Shown here: one piece after another, positions 9,303 to 17,706 of the stretch | Position numbering within the stretch: the first letter of the stretch is position 1 | Layout: the number at the start of each line of letters is the position of its first letter | Source of the DNA: an uncultured Flavobacteriaceae bacterium | GTDB lineage: Bacteria > Bacteroidota > Bacteroidia > Flavobacteriales > Flavobacteriaceae | Assembly (NCBI GenBank): GCA_937929935.1 | Contig: CALFUL010000013.1 | Location: 91,509-155,508, forward strand | DNA: 64,000 nucleotides | Reading direction: 5' to 3' | Program-made: the position numbers and the translations under genes | The notes under the pieces: generated by a model | Databases searched by the model: none | What the model saw: only the letters and a program-made list of their open reading frames with translations | Told to the model about the DNA's origin: nothing

Positions 9303-10508
9303 TTAGTTTGTTTGAAAATTAGCCATCATTTGTTGCATTGCCGCCATAGATTGTTGCATCTGCGCGCCCATTATTTTTGACAAATCCATACCAAAATCAT
9401 TATCCAAAGCATTGTCTTCCATAATAGCTTGCATACCTTTTAGTAGTATTGGGGCTGCTTGGTTCCAATCTAAACCATTGGCTTGTGCCAAAGCATCTGT
9501 AATGGGTTTACTAATTTCTTGGTCTATTAAATTGTAGTAAAACAGTCCATAGAAACATGACTGAATGAGGTTTGCAGCATCTTCAAACCTAGCATTAGCA
9601 ACCATCTCTTGAGCCTCTGTATAGCTATCTTCCCAGTTTTCTCTTATGTTTTCTTTTTTACCGCTGTATTTATGAGAGATAAAGGTTTCTACTTGATACA
9701 AGTCTTCTAAGAATTTCTCTTTTTCGTAGTTTTTAAGTTTCTCTAAGTTGGATTTTCCTGTTAGTAAACGGTCATGAAATGGACTATTTCTATCAAAAAT
9801 ACCATCTACAGCGTTTTCAAGTACAGTGCGTACACACCCTTGTGGTTCTGCATAAAACTCAATTCTTTTAAAGGTAACATTAAGTGTATACCACGCATTA
9901 TTACCATCTCTGTTTTCCATATAATGGTCAAAGCGTTGCAATCCTTCGGTAATAATTTTAAGATAATTGGTATAAGCTTCTTCTTTAAGCGTTTCTGCAA
10001 AAGGGGTTATTTTTGGTTCTTGAAGATGTGTGGCGTCAAATTTTTCTATAAATTCATCATCATAACTATCTGCAAAATAACAGACTTCTCTTAAAACGGC
10101 ATATATTTTGTAAGGCTCACATAAGTCAATTGGGCAGGAGAAAGAGAAGTATACTAAATCGCCCTTTAATGCTACATTTGTAAGATTAAGCGGGTGCATG
10201 CGTATCTCTGCCAACCTACGCATTAATGGTATTTTTTTAGCATTTTTTATATTTAAAAAAGGGCATTTAACTACAAATTCATTAGCTGTTTGTGTTACCG
10301 ATACAACTACAGAACCGTGTGCCATTTGGTAGGTGTCTCCTGTTTTTTTGCTTTGTAAATGACTCCCTACATAATCCATTACTGTTGGGATTACTTTATC
10401 GTATTGCTTGCTATTAAAAAAAGTAACTGCCTCATCCCATTTTTCGTCTTGTCTTGTAGATGCCTTTTTGTTTTGTATGGGTGGTAAATAGGTTATATTT
10501 TTATTCAT
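9303..10508 (-). CDS. Cytoplasmic protein with YbjN-like N-terminal region
   Basis: A 401-residue protein without signal peptide or membrane helices. Residues about 30-165 (DKVIPTVMDYVG, then GSVVVSVTQTANEFVVKCPFL) look like the YbjN/secretion-chaperone alpha-beta fold; the rest is helical and ends in a methionine- and glutamine-rich tail (MGAQMQQSMAAMQQMM). The gene is 4 nt upstream of the serine protease gene, so the two are surely co-transcribed and may act together, for example as substrate or regulator. Function is unknown. Confidence 0.55.
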   Translation of the reverse strand: MNKNITYLPPIQNKKASTRQDEKWDEAVTFFNSKQYDKVIPTVMDYVGSHLQSKKTGDTYQMAHGSVVVSVTQTANEFVVKCPFLNIKNAKKIPLMRRLAEIRMHPLNLTNVALKGDLVYFSFSCPIDLCEPYKIYAVLREVCYFADSYDDEFIEKFDATHLQEPKITPFAETLKEEAYTNYLKIITEGLQRFDHYMENRDGNNAWYTLNVTFKRIEFYAEPQGCVRTVLENAVDGIFDRNSPFHDRLLTGKSNLEKLKNYEKEKFLEDLYQVETFISHKYSGKKENIRENWEDSYTEAQEMVANARFEDAANLIQSCFYGLFYYNLIDQEISKPITDALAQANGLDWNQAAPILLKGMQAIMEDNALDNDFGMDLSKIMGAQMQQSMAAMQQMMANFQTN

Positions 10509-10741
10509 TTATATTATTTTTATAACATTGTTTTGAGAATTAAATGTCTAGTGGAGCACAGTCAGAATTAAAATTAAGTTTACATAGTTTATAGGTCATG
10601 ACTATGCTTTAACAATCAGTATTACTTGTTTTAGACATATATAAAATAATTTATAGAAGTTTCTGTCTAATGCATTTAGGTAATTTTATATAGTTACCTT
10701 TTATTATGTAAGAGATAGATTGGCATAGCTGTTGTGGGAAA
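10509..10741. other. Intergenic region with short inverted repeats
   Basis: A 233-base AT-rich gap without a gene. It holds a small hairpin AGGTAA (10678-10683) / TTACCT (10694-10699) and a CATAGT/ACTATG pair near 10590. It probably contains the promoter for the 10508 gene, but I see no clean TTTG / TAnnTTTG pair. Confidence 0.4.
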
Positions 10742-11203
10742 TTATTCCGCAGATTTATTTTTCTTAAAAAAAGCACCTAAACCTACTTCATACGTTTTAT
10801 CTTCTCCTCTTAGGTTTGTTTTTACTGTTTTTATTACATCATCATAAATCTCATTAGATTTTCCGTAGATAAGTCCTATTATTATTTGCCCAATAAATCC
10901 AGCTTCTTTATAAAGTAGTTTAAGCCAGCCCGCTAATTCTTGATTATTAAAATATACAACAGTTGTTTTTCCTGTTTCTGAAGATGGGTCTTTATTCGTT
11001 TCTACACTTACCACATATCTATGGTATGCATTTTTTATAACTGTTATAGAATCTTTAGTACTTCCGTTGATTAATTTACCTGCTAAACTATTTTTTTTTC
11101 TAGAAGATTTGTAGGTGTACTTATCTCCTAATTTACTTTTTATTATGTCTTCTATCTCTTCTATTGTAGGGTTGTCGAATGCATAAAACAAGGTTGTTTT
11201 CAT
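10742..11203 (-). CDS. Unknown cytoplasmic protein
   Basis: A protein of 153 residues, lysine-rich, with no signal peptide and only one weakly hydrophobic stretch (about 118-130). No motif recognised. The start MKTTLFYAFDNPT is 27 nt downstream of a lipoprotein gene, suggesting the same transcript. Confidence 0.45.
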   Translation of the reverse strand: MKTTLFYAFDNPTIEEIEDIIKSKLGDKYTYKSSRKKNSLAGKLINGSTKDSITVIKNAYHRYVVSVETNKDPSSETGKTTVVYFNNQELAGWLKLLYKEAGFIGQIIIGLIYGKSNEIYDDVIKTVKTNLRGEDKTYEVGLGAFFKKNKSAE

Positions 11204-11230
11204 AATTGTTTGGTATAAGTTTAATTAAAT

Positions 11231-11791
11231 TTAATATTTCATATCCTTGAGTTCACCATCTAAACCGTATTCAAAACTAAATGTCGTTCCTCCATTTTCA
11301 GGCTTAAGATTTATTAAGTAGTTCATTTTAGAAGTATCTCCATTACTTGGAATTTTAATATGTGCCAAGCTTAACTCACCATCAATTTTTTTGTCTTCGG
11401 ATAACTTTTCAGTTGCTTTTTCAACTAATCCGCCAAGCGTAGAAAGATTAATTTTATCATCTAATTGAAACATAAAATCGGAAGCCTTACTGCCTTCTGG
11501 AATTTCAAGGGTTATCTCAGATGTTTGTTTCCAACCATTTTGAACGTAAGACCACTGTCCCATTGTTAAAGATTCTGGGGCATCTGTTACGATAAGCGAT
11601 ATGGTATTTCCTATAGGTTTTGCATTAGCTATTGTGATTTCTGTAAAGTAGGCATCATCACCAAAATTTGATTTAATCTCTTCTTCCATTGCTCCAAGGC
11701 CTTCTGCCGTTGCAGGCTGTTTTGTAATGTTACCACAAGAGGTTACTATTAATGCAAAAGCTACTACTACTGTTTTAAGTATTGTTTTCAT
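11231..11791 (-). CDS. Lipoprotein, unknown
   Basis: This 186-residue protein has a classical lipoprotein signal (ALIVTSC, cysteine near residue 19). The mature part is beta-rich with a repeated acidic pattern and no recognised domain. It follows the small membrane protein gene by 39 nt and precedes the 10742-11203 gene, so all three could be one transcription unit. Confidence 0.55.
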   Translation of the reverse strand: MKTILKTVVVAFALIVTSCGNITKQPATAEGLGAMEEEIKSNFGDDAYFTEITIANAKPIGNTISLIVTDAPESLTMGQWSYVQNGWKQTSEITLEIPEGSKASDFMFQLDDKINLSTLGGLVEKATEKLSEDKKIDGELSLAHIKIPSNGDTSKMNYLINLKPENGGTTFSFEYGLDGELKDMKY

Positions 11792-11830
11792 AATTGTAAA
11801 TTTTTATTGATATTTTTTTTGTTTATACGT

Positions 11831-12046
11831 CTATTTCTCTTCTTCATCTACTCCATAAAAGAAGAATAAAGCGCCTCCTGTTATTATTAAGAGTATTCGA
11901 ATAATCCAACCCATAGCAGTACCCCATAGGTCTACCCATGCCAACCACCTAAGGTTGTAATTGAAGATTGATAATACCGCAGAAATAATTCCGAGTGCTG
12001 CTACAAGTAAACCGGCTTTGCCTAGTTTTTCTTTAATATTTCCCAT
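11831..12046 (-). CDS. Small two-TM membrane protein
   Basis: A 71-residue protein with two hydrophobic helices (about 10-28 and 42-63) and an acidic C-terminus (GVDEEEK). It is the first gene after the two-component operon, from which it is separated by 192 nt rich in inverted repeats. Function is unknown; the clean frame and hydrophobic pattern support it as real. Confidence 0.5.
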   Translation of the reverse strand: MGNIKEKLGKAGLLVAALGIISAVLSIFNYNLRWLAWVDLWGTAMGWIIRILLIITGGALFFFYGVDEEEK

Positions 12047-12150
12047 AATACTATTTTAGATTCATAAGATTTGAATCGTAAAAGTATAGGTGTGAGGTAA
12101 GGTAAAAAATAGAGAATCTATTTTCGGGGCTTTAAAATAAATAAGTGTAA

Positions 12151-12224
12151 GGATTTTGGCAAAATCCGTAATTCGTATTTTTGCCAAAAAAGTAAACATG
12201 TAGTTAGGTATTATAATTTACCTA
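12151..12224. repeat. Cluster of inverted repeats between two transcription units
   Basis: Three palindromic elements occur in 75 bases: GGATTTT-GGC-AAAATCC at 12151-12167; the pair TTTTGGCAAAA (12154-12164) and TTTTGCCAAAA (12179-12189); and TAGGTA-N8-TACCTA at 12205-12224. They lie between the end of the LytTR regulator gene and the start of the small membrane protein gene, so they may form a terminator, an operator, or both. Confidence 0.45.
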
Positions 12225-12238
12225 TGCATTCATGGGGT

Positions 12239-12979
12239 TTAACCTGTAGTATTTGTATTTAAAAAGGCTTTAAGGAAAGCGTCTTTTTTTCTAAAAGACA
12301 CAGGTATTTTTTGTTCGTTCTTAAGATAAATAACTCCCGACTTATCATACCTGTCTATAAATTTTAAATTTACTAAAAAGGACTGGTGCGGTCTGGTAAA
12401 GTTACTTTCTAGCAAGCGTTCCTCAAACGCTTTTAGAGTTTTAGAAACTACATATTTTTTATTGTCGCTACAATAAAAAGTAGTGTATCCTTTGTCGGAT
12501 TCGCAATAAAGTAATACGTTTATATCTATTACCTGAAAGCTATCATGAACAGATATTATTAGTTTGGCATCATCATTATTCCAAACGGCTTTAGCAGTAT
12601 TTATTTGTTTTTTTTGTTCTTCAACAGATAATGTAGTAACTTTTTCTATGGCGGTTTCTAACTCTTCTAATGCTACAGGCTTTAAAATATAATCAACAGC
12701 TCCTGCTTTTAAAGCTTGCAGCGCAAACTCTTCATATGCGGTAATAAAGATTACTTTAAAGTTTTGTTCTTTTGTCTGTTCTAAAAAATCAAAGGCAGTA
12801 CCGTCGGTTAAATTAATATCTAAAAATACAAGTTCTGGCTCACAGGCCTTAACCACAATACAAGCATCTTTAACAGATTCACATTCACCAACTACATTAA
12901 TATTGGTATCTACTAAATCTAATAGGTTTAATAGACCTTTTCTAATATATGTTTTATCTTCTACAATAATTGCTTTCAT
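12239..12979 (-). CDS. LytTR family response regulator
   Basis: The product has 246 residues: an N-terminal receiver domain (acidic pocket E7/D8, phosphoacceptor Asp54 in VFLDINLTDG, Thr near 81, Lys near 101 in ILKPV) and a C-terminal LytTR DNA-binding domain (about 140-240; TRPHQSFLVNLKFID is diagnostic). LytTR domains bind paired direct repeats. Its start codon shares one base with the stop of the upstream kinase gene (TAATG), indicating translational coupling. It should be phosphorylated by that kinase. Targets are unknown; the envelope gene run immediately downstream is a candidate. Confidence 0.92.
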   Translation of the reverse strand: MKAIIVEDKTYIRKGLLNLLDLVDTNINVVGECESVKDACIVVKACEPELVFLDINLTDGTAFDFLEQTKEQNFKVIFITAYEEFALQALKAGAVDYILKPVALEELETAIEKVTTLSVEEQKKQINTAKAVWNNDDAKLIISVHDSFQVIDINVLLYCESDKGYTTFYCSDNKKYVVSKTLKAFEERLLESNFTRPHQSFLVNLKFIDRYDKSGVIYLKNEQKIPVSFRKKDAFLKAFLNTNTTG

Positions 12980-15195
12980 TATTTTGTATATTGATAAGGT
13001 AATGTTAGTGTTACCTTGGTCCCTTGCTTATCATTGGCCTGTCTATCTATAATTTTGATAGAAGTTCTGATTTTAGAACGTTTCGATAATATTTTTAATC
13101 TTTCTGCGGTAATTGTAGTTGCTAATGATTTTTTATCACTCCTTTTCTCTTCTTTCTCTGTATTAATACCAATTCCGTTATCCGTTATGGCACAGGTTAA
13201 TACTTTGTTAGAGTAAGTAAGCTCTAGTTTTATATTCTTTGCCCCTTTATGGTTTACAAAAGCATGTTCTATGGCGTTCTCTATAAAAGGTTGTATAAGC
13301 ATAGGGGGTATTTTAATACTTTCTGTATATATAGTATCATCTATATTAAGTGTAAAGTTAAAGGATTGGTCTGCTTCTAAATTTTGTAGTTCAACATAAT
13401 TGTTTACGGCATCTAGCTCTTGACGTAAGGGTACCATATGCTCTCTAGAATTTTCTAAAACTAAGCGAAGTAGTTTTGAGAATTTAGATAGGTAAATAAC
13501 GGCTTTTTTAGGCTCTTTATTTAAAATCATCCCTTGTAATACAGACAGGGAATTAAACATAAAATGTGGAGTCATTTGTGAGCGTAACAAGCGTTGTTCT
13601 ATTATAATATTTTTATTTTTAGATTTTATATGCTTAAATTTTTGATAGAAAATAATACCCCCCAAAACTATAGACGTTAAAAGAAAACCAATAATAACCC
13701 ATAAATAATTACGTTGCGATTGTTCTAAATTTTGTGATGTAGCCTTTACGGTTTTAGTTAGTTTTAGCTCTCTTATGCTAGCCGAGTCTAATGCCTGCTT
13801 ATATTTATATTCATATTCAATTTGTGTAATTTTCTCAATATTATCTTTATTAAAAAGGCTATCATTTAACTTTTTGTACTCCTCATGGTTCGTTAGTGCT
13901 TTTTTATAATCGCCTTTATATTTATAAGTTTTAAAAAGTAGGTCAGCAGCTTTTTTTTGAGGTTGAATAAGCTCAAGGTCATCAGCTATTTTCTTCCCTT
14001 TTTGGATAAAAAAAAGTGCTTTTTCATAGTTTTGTTCATATAAATAAGTCTCTGCTAAGCCTAAGTAGCTATTTGCTAAAACATATTTATGATCTATTTT
14101 ATCACTGGATTCTTTAGCTTTTATAAAATTTTCACGAGCAATTAAAGGTTTATTAAGTAATAAATTAATTGAACCAATATTAATAAAACATATAGAGACC
14201 TGTTTTAAATTGTTAATTTCTTGACTTGTTTTTAAAGCATTATTGTGATATTTAAGTGCTGTTAGATATTTCTTTTGTTGCTTGTAAATAGCGCCAATGT
14301 TGTCGTTATTTAAGGCAATAAAACGTTTACTTTTTTTTTGTACGGCTAATTTTAAAGACTGCTTGTGATATTCTAAAGCTTTATCGTATTTACGCATAGC
14401 CGTATAGACATCTCCTAAACTATGAAATGTACTTGCTATACTTAAAGTATCCAAAGTTTTTTCAGCATATATTAAGCGCTTATTAAAATTATCTATTGCT
14501 AATGGGTAATTACTTTGTGTTTTATAAACAACACCTAAATTAACATGAACAAACGAAATACCATCTTCATCATTAATGGCTTTGCACAAAGGTAATGCCT
14601 GTTTATAATTGGCAATAGATTCATTATACCTACCTAATTCAGAATATACATTTCCAATATTTATTAAGCATGTAATTATATTTCTCGTATTTCCTGAATC
14701 TTTGTAGATGTCGTAAGCTTTTTTATAATTGTCTAAGGCTTCATTATATTGTGCTAAATCATAATTAGTTATCCCAAAAGCAACATGTATAGTAGCTATA
14801 CCATCTTGGTCTTTAATAAATTCATAATGCTTTAAAGATCGTTTAAAAAAGAGTAAACTTTTAGCATAATTAGATTTTCTGCTTTCTAATATTCCCCTTA
14901 AGTACAATATTTTTGCCTTCCCTTTTGTGTAATTTAAATCCGCACTTAAATCCTCAGCTTCTTCTAGATATAATTTAGTTGATTCTGAATCGCTTTGAAA
15001 AGATGAAAAAGCTAATTGATGTAATAAATTTACTCTAGTGGTATCTTTTTGTTGATGATTCTGTAGTTCTATTTTAAGACTATCTACTTTAGTGCTTTGA
15101 GAAGAAACAATTGTGGGCAAATACAGCGAAAACACTAAAAAAATAGAAGCTAAAAGAGTTTTTTCAAAATGTGGTTTTTTTCTCAAGCTTTTCAT
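12979..15195 (-). CDS. TPR sensor histidine kinase, LytS/YehU type
   Basis: The 738-residue protein has an N-terminal signal/anchor segment (about 14-32), a periplasmic array of TPR repeats (about 60-440; several NIGNVY, LGDVYTAM, NIGAIY helices), a coiled segment, a membrane helix near 495-515 (YLWVIIGFLLTSIVLGG), then a His_kinase domain with the motif QMTPHFMFNSLS (His near 544) and an ATPase domain ending with DNGIGI and GTKVTLTLPY. This layout is common in Bacteroidota TPR-LytS kinases, which signal to LytTR regulators. It overlaps the response regulator gene by one base. The ligand sensed by the TPR region is unknown. Confidence 0.92.
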   Translation of the reverse strand: MKSLRKKPHFEKTLLASIFLVFSLYLPTIVSSQSTKVDSLKIELQNHQQKDTTRVNLLHQLAFSSFQSDSESTKLYLEEAEDLSADLNYTKGKAKILYLRGILESRKSNYAKSLLFFKRSLKHYEFIKDQDGIATIHVAFGITNYDLAQYNEALDNYKKAYDIYKDSGNTRNIITCLINIGNVYSELGRYNESIANYKQALPLCKAINDEDGISFVHVNLGVVYKTQSNYPLAIDNFNKRLIYAEKTLDTLSIASTFHSLGDVYTAMRKYDKALEYHKQSLKLAVQKKSKRFIALNNDNIGAIYKQQKKYLTALKYHNNALKTSQEINNLKQVSICFINIGSINLLLNKPLIARENFIKAKESSDKIDHKYVLANSYLGLAETYLYEQNYEKALFFIQKGKKIADDLELIQPQKKAADLLFKTYKYKGDYKKALTNHEEYKKLNDSLFNKDNIEKITQIEYEYKYKQALDSASIRELKLTKTVKATSQNLEQSQRNYLWVIIGFLLTSIVLGGIIFYQKFKHIKSKNKNIIIEQRLLRSQMTPHFMFNSLSVLQGMILNKEPKKAVIYLSKFSKLLRLVLENSREHMVPLRQELDAVNNYVELQNLEADQSFNFTLNIDDTIYTESIKIPPMLIQPFIENAIEHAFVNHKGAKNIKLELTYSNKVLTCAITDNGIGINTEKEEKRSDKKSLATTITAERLKILSKRSKIRTSIKIIDRQANDKQGTKVTLTLPYQYTK

Positions 15196-15418
15196 TACTT
15201 AATTAGTTATACTACTTTAAATAATAGCACATATTTTTGATATTAGACACCAAAATAACAATATATTTCTTAACAGTTCTGTTTAAAAACGCAATAAATC
15301 AAAAAAACAAAGTAGTAAACAAAAGTAATTGTATATAATCAATCTGTAAATAGAAAATATTTTTTCGATAGGCCTTAAGAAAGCTGAATTCAACCCATAA
15401 GTGCAACAACTTTATTAT

Positions 15419-15694
15419 TTAGGACTTCAATTGGGTTATCACAACTAAACTTCGCCAACCACAACCTTCAAAACAGTGGTGCGCGTAATAACCACAGCAA
15501 CCAAATTCATAGGCCGTGATAACTTCATATTCCTGAAAATATTTTGAAACATAAGCTTGTAATTGATTTGGGTCGGACGACATACTAAAAGACTTACCTG
15601 AAAATAAATCTGTTGCACAATGTACTTTCCAACTTCGTTTGTGAATATCGCTACCAATGTATAACTTCGGGTAAGCAGTTTGTTGAGTGTTCAT
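15419..15694 (-). pseudogene. IS110-family transposase remnant, N-terminal part
   Basis: The 91-residue frame starts MNTQQTAYPKLYIGSDIHKR, typical of the RuvC-like DEDD domain at the start of IS110 transposases (first catalytic Asp in GSDIHKRSWKVH; then TAYEFGCCGYYAHH). Full-length enzymes have roughly 300-400 residues, so more than two thirds is missing, and the last eight residues look unrelated. No intact copy or clear ends occur nearby. It marks past mobile element activity at the left edge of the accessory patch. Confidence 0.7.
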
Positions 15695-15743
15695 ATCTTA
15701 ATTGTTTTAGAGAACTTTAAAGATACTTGACTTGCTGCTTTTC

Positions 15744-15948
15744 ATCAATGCTATAAAGAATACGGGCTTCGGGCTTAATCGAAAGGTTTGTGTATTTTTA
15801 TGAAGTCCGCAAAATCTTTGGCCCCGAAGCGTCGGGGTTGCTTTAAACAAGGAAAAGAAAAAACAAAAAGATTTTGCTATGTGTGTGGCGGAAAATAATC
15901 GCTAGTTTGCTCCCTTACTTTTCATAGCTCGAGCATTGTAAGTAATTA
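15744..15948 (+). repeat. Structured intergenic repeat, copy A
   Basis: A roughly 200-base non-coding element. Its ends can pair (CAATGCT near 15747 with AGCATTG near 15932-15938), and it has an internal hairpin CCCCGA-AGCG-TCGGGG at 15822-15837. Two blocks match copy B at 18.24-18.46 kb: TATGAAGTC (15800-15808) and a roughly 50-base block at 15841-15890 (CTTTRAACAAG... to GCTATGTGYGTGGCG) with only a few differences. Same orientation as copy B. Confidence 0.65.
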
Positions 15949-15963
15949 TCGTCAAGACAAAAA

Positions 15964-16539
15964 TTGGAAGACTTAATCAATAAAATAAAAAGTAGTACAA
16001 CTCTTAGCTCAAAAGCCGAAGAATATGTTGTTTCTATTGCAAAAGAAAAGTCGGTTTCTAAAGGCGATGTTTTGATTTATCAAGGACAAGCTGTGAAGAA
16101 CACATATTTTGTTAAAGACGGCTGCTTAAGAGCATATTGTATTGATAAAAATGGGAAAGAACATACATTACAGTTTGCTATCAAAAATTGGTGGATTAGT
16201 GATTTTATTGCCATCTACAATAATGAACTATCTACATTAACAATAGAGTGTATAGCTGATTCAAATATAATCGAATTTAATGCTAAACTACTGGATGAGA
16301 TATATTCAAAATTTCCTGAATTTGAAGCGTTTCAAAGGAAAAACTTAGAGCGCCATGTAGTTAGTTTACATAAAAGAATTTTAAATCAATTGCAACTAAC
16401 CGCTCTAGAGCGATATGAATTATTTCTGAATCAATATCCCGATATTGAGCAATACACGCCAAATTACCACATCGCATCTTATTTAGGCATTACACAACAA
16501 AGCTTGAGTCGCATAAGAGTAGAAAAATCAAAAAAATAG
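15964..16539 (+). CDS. Crp/Fnr family transcriptional regulator
   Basis: A protein of 191 residues with a cyclic-nucleotide-binding-like beta barrel (about 25-110; KGDVLIYQGQAVKNTYFVKDGCLR) and a C-terminal winged helix (about 145-190; NYHIASYLGITQQSLSRIR). The cAMP-contacting arginine motif is not evident, as is usual in this Bacteroidota subgroup. The start is a TTG at 15964; no better ATG precedes it. The gene lies 72 nt upstream of the hchA-like gene, and a palindrome with Crp/Fnr spacing sits between them, so that gene is the likely target. Confidence 0.88.
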   Translation: MEDLINKIKSSTTLSSKAEEYVVSIAKEKSVSKGDVLIYQGQAVKNTYFVKDGCLRAYCIDKNGKEHTLQFAIKNWWISDFIAIYNNELSTLTIECIADSNIIEFNAKLLDEIYSKFPEFEAFQRKNLERHVVSLHKRILNQLQLTALERYELFLNQYPDIEQYTPNYHIASYLGITQQSLSRIRVEKSKK

Positions 16540-16544
16540 CTTTC

Positions 16545-16589
16545 TTACCATAAGGTAATTTTTGCCTCAAAACCATCCTATACTTTTGT
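16545..16589 (+). promoter_or_regulatory. Candidate Crp-type operator and promoter of hchA-like gene
   Basis: A perfect palindrome TTACC-ATAA-GGTAA lies at 16545-16558, with the 5-4-5 spacing used by Crp/Fnr proteins. It is followed by TTTG (16561-16564) and TACTTTTG (16581-16588), a match to the Bacteroidota -33/-7 promoter, although the 16-base spacing is short. If transcription starts near 16595, the palindrome is centred at about -43, the usual class II activator position. Confidence 0.5.
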
Positions 16590-16611
16590 TTTAAACTAAA
16601 AAAACAAAGTC

Positions 16612-17514
16612 ATGGTAAAAAAAATAGTAATAGGATTAGGAAGTGTTATTATACTTGCTTTTGTAACGTTATACTTCACTAGTAGACCAAATTTAGAAGA
16701 TGATGGTTCATATAGCCCTTCAAGTTTAGCACTTACTTTAGGTACTGTTTCAAAAACAGATTTTGAAGACATAAAGTACTCAAAATACCAAGGAGATAAA
16801 TCGAAGATTTTAGTGATTTTCACTGAACAAAAAAACTTGAAGATGAAGAATGGCAAATCCTTCTCTACAGGAAATCATCCAATAGAAGCACTTGTACCAA
16901 TGTTACACCTTAAAAATGCAGGATTTGATTTTGAAATAGCTACTCCTACTGGCAAACCTGTTGTATTTGAAATGTGGGCTTTTCCTGAAGAAGACGAGCA
17001 TGTTAAAGCGATTTACAACAAGTACAAATCGAGTTTTGAGCAGCCTAGAAAGTTAGCTGAATTTATTACTAAAGCATTTGCGAATGATAGTTCTTATGCT
17101 GCTGTATTTGTACCAGGCGGACATGGAGCAATGATTGGTCTTCCAGAAGATAGAAACGTTGGAAAAGTATTAAATTGGGCGCATCAAAATGATTTATTCA
17201 CAATTACTCTTTGTCATGGACCAGGCGCTTTATTATCTACTACACTCGATAATCAAAAATTTCTTTACGATGGATACAAGATGGCTGTATTTCCTGATGC
17301 TATTGATGAAATGACCCCAATGATTGGCTATTTACCAGGACATATGACATTAGGTGTTAGCGAAAGGTTGAAAAACTTAGGCGCTACTATTGTTAACACA
17401 GAATCTGATAATACGGTTTGTATAGATAGAAAATTAATTACCGGAGCAAGTCCATTAGCTTCTAATGAATTAGGTAAGCTGGCAGCAAACACTTTACTAA
17501 AGGAGTTGAATTAA
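16612..17514 (+). CDS. hchA: Membrane-anchored DJ-1/PfpI family protein, Hsp31-like
   Basis: The 300-residue protein matches E. coli Hsp31 (HchA, a protein deglycase/chaperone) along most of its length: FSTGNHPIEALVPMLHLK, FVPGGHGAMIGLPED, the nucleophile elbow TLCHGPGALL, FPDAIDEMTP and GYLPGHMTLG. The catalytic Cys-His pair and the Asp of FPDA are present. Two oddities stand out: an N-terminal hydrophobic segment (about 3-22) predicts a membrane anchor or export, and the third metal-ligand His of E. coli (AMPHKDE) aligns with Glu (AFPEEDE). A perfect 12-bp terminator hairpin follows. It is probably controlled by the Crp-type gene upstream. Confidence 0.88.
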   Translation: MVKKIVIGLGSVIILAFVTLYFTSRPNLEDDGSYSPSSLALTLGTVSKTDFEDIKYSKYQGDKSKILVIFTEQKNLKMKNGKSFSTGNHPIEALVPMLHLKNAGFDFEIATPTGKPVVFEMWAFPEEDEHVKAIYNKYKSSFEQPRKLAEFITKAFANDSSYAAVFVPGGHGAMIGLPEDRNVGKVLNWAHQNDLFTITLCHGPGALLSTTLDNQKFLYDGYKMAVFPDAIDEMTPMIGYLPGHMTLGVSERLKNLGATIVNTESDNTVCIDRKLITGASPLASNELGKLAANTLLKELN

Positions 17515-17544
17515 AAACTACCTAAAACAAGGTATAAAAGCAAT

Positions 17545-17580
17545 AGCGGTTTGAGTGCATACTCAAACCGCTTTATGTAT
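17545..17580 (+). terminator. Rho-independent terminator after hchA-like gene
   Basis: A perfect 12-bp stem AGCGGTTTGAGT (17545-17556) / ACTCAAACCGCT (17561-17572) with a GCAT loop is followed by a short T-rich tail. It lies 31 nt after the stop codon. Confidence 0.8.
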
Positions 17581-17660
17581 TTAATTAAGTATAAGTAAGT
17601 GCATTTAATCCACTACTGCTCTTATGCTAGCCGTTGGCAACAATATTAAAAAATTTGTAA

Positions 17661-17682
17661 TTGGTGTAAATTTGGTGTAAAT
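17661..17682 (+). repeat. 11-bp tandem repeat upstream of parD
   Basis: Two adjacent perfect copies of TTGGTGTAAAT at 17661-17671 and 17672-17682, 25 bases before the parD start. Their junction also forms TAAATTTG, a match to the -7 promoter consensus. Placement suits an operator for ParD autorepression, which is inferred. Confidence 0.5.
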
Positions 17683-17706
17683 TAGAACCAATCTAAATAT
17701 ACACTC

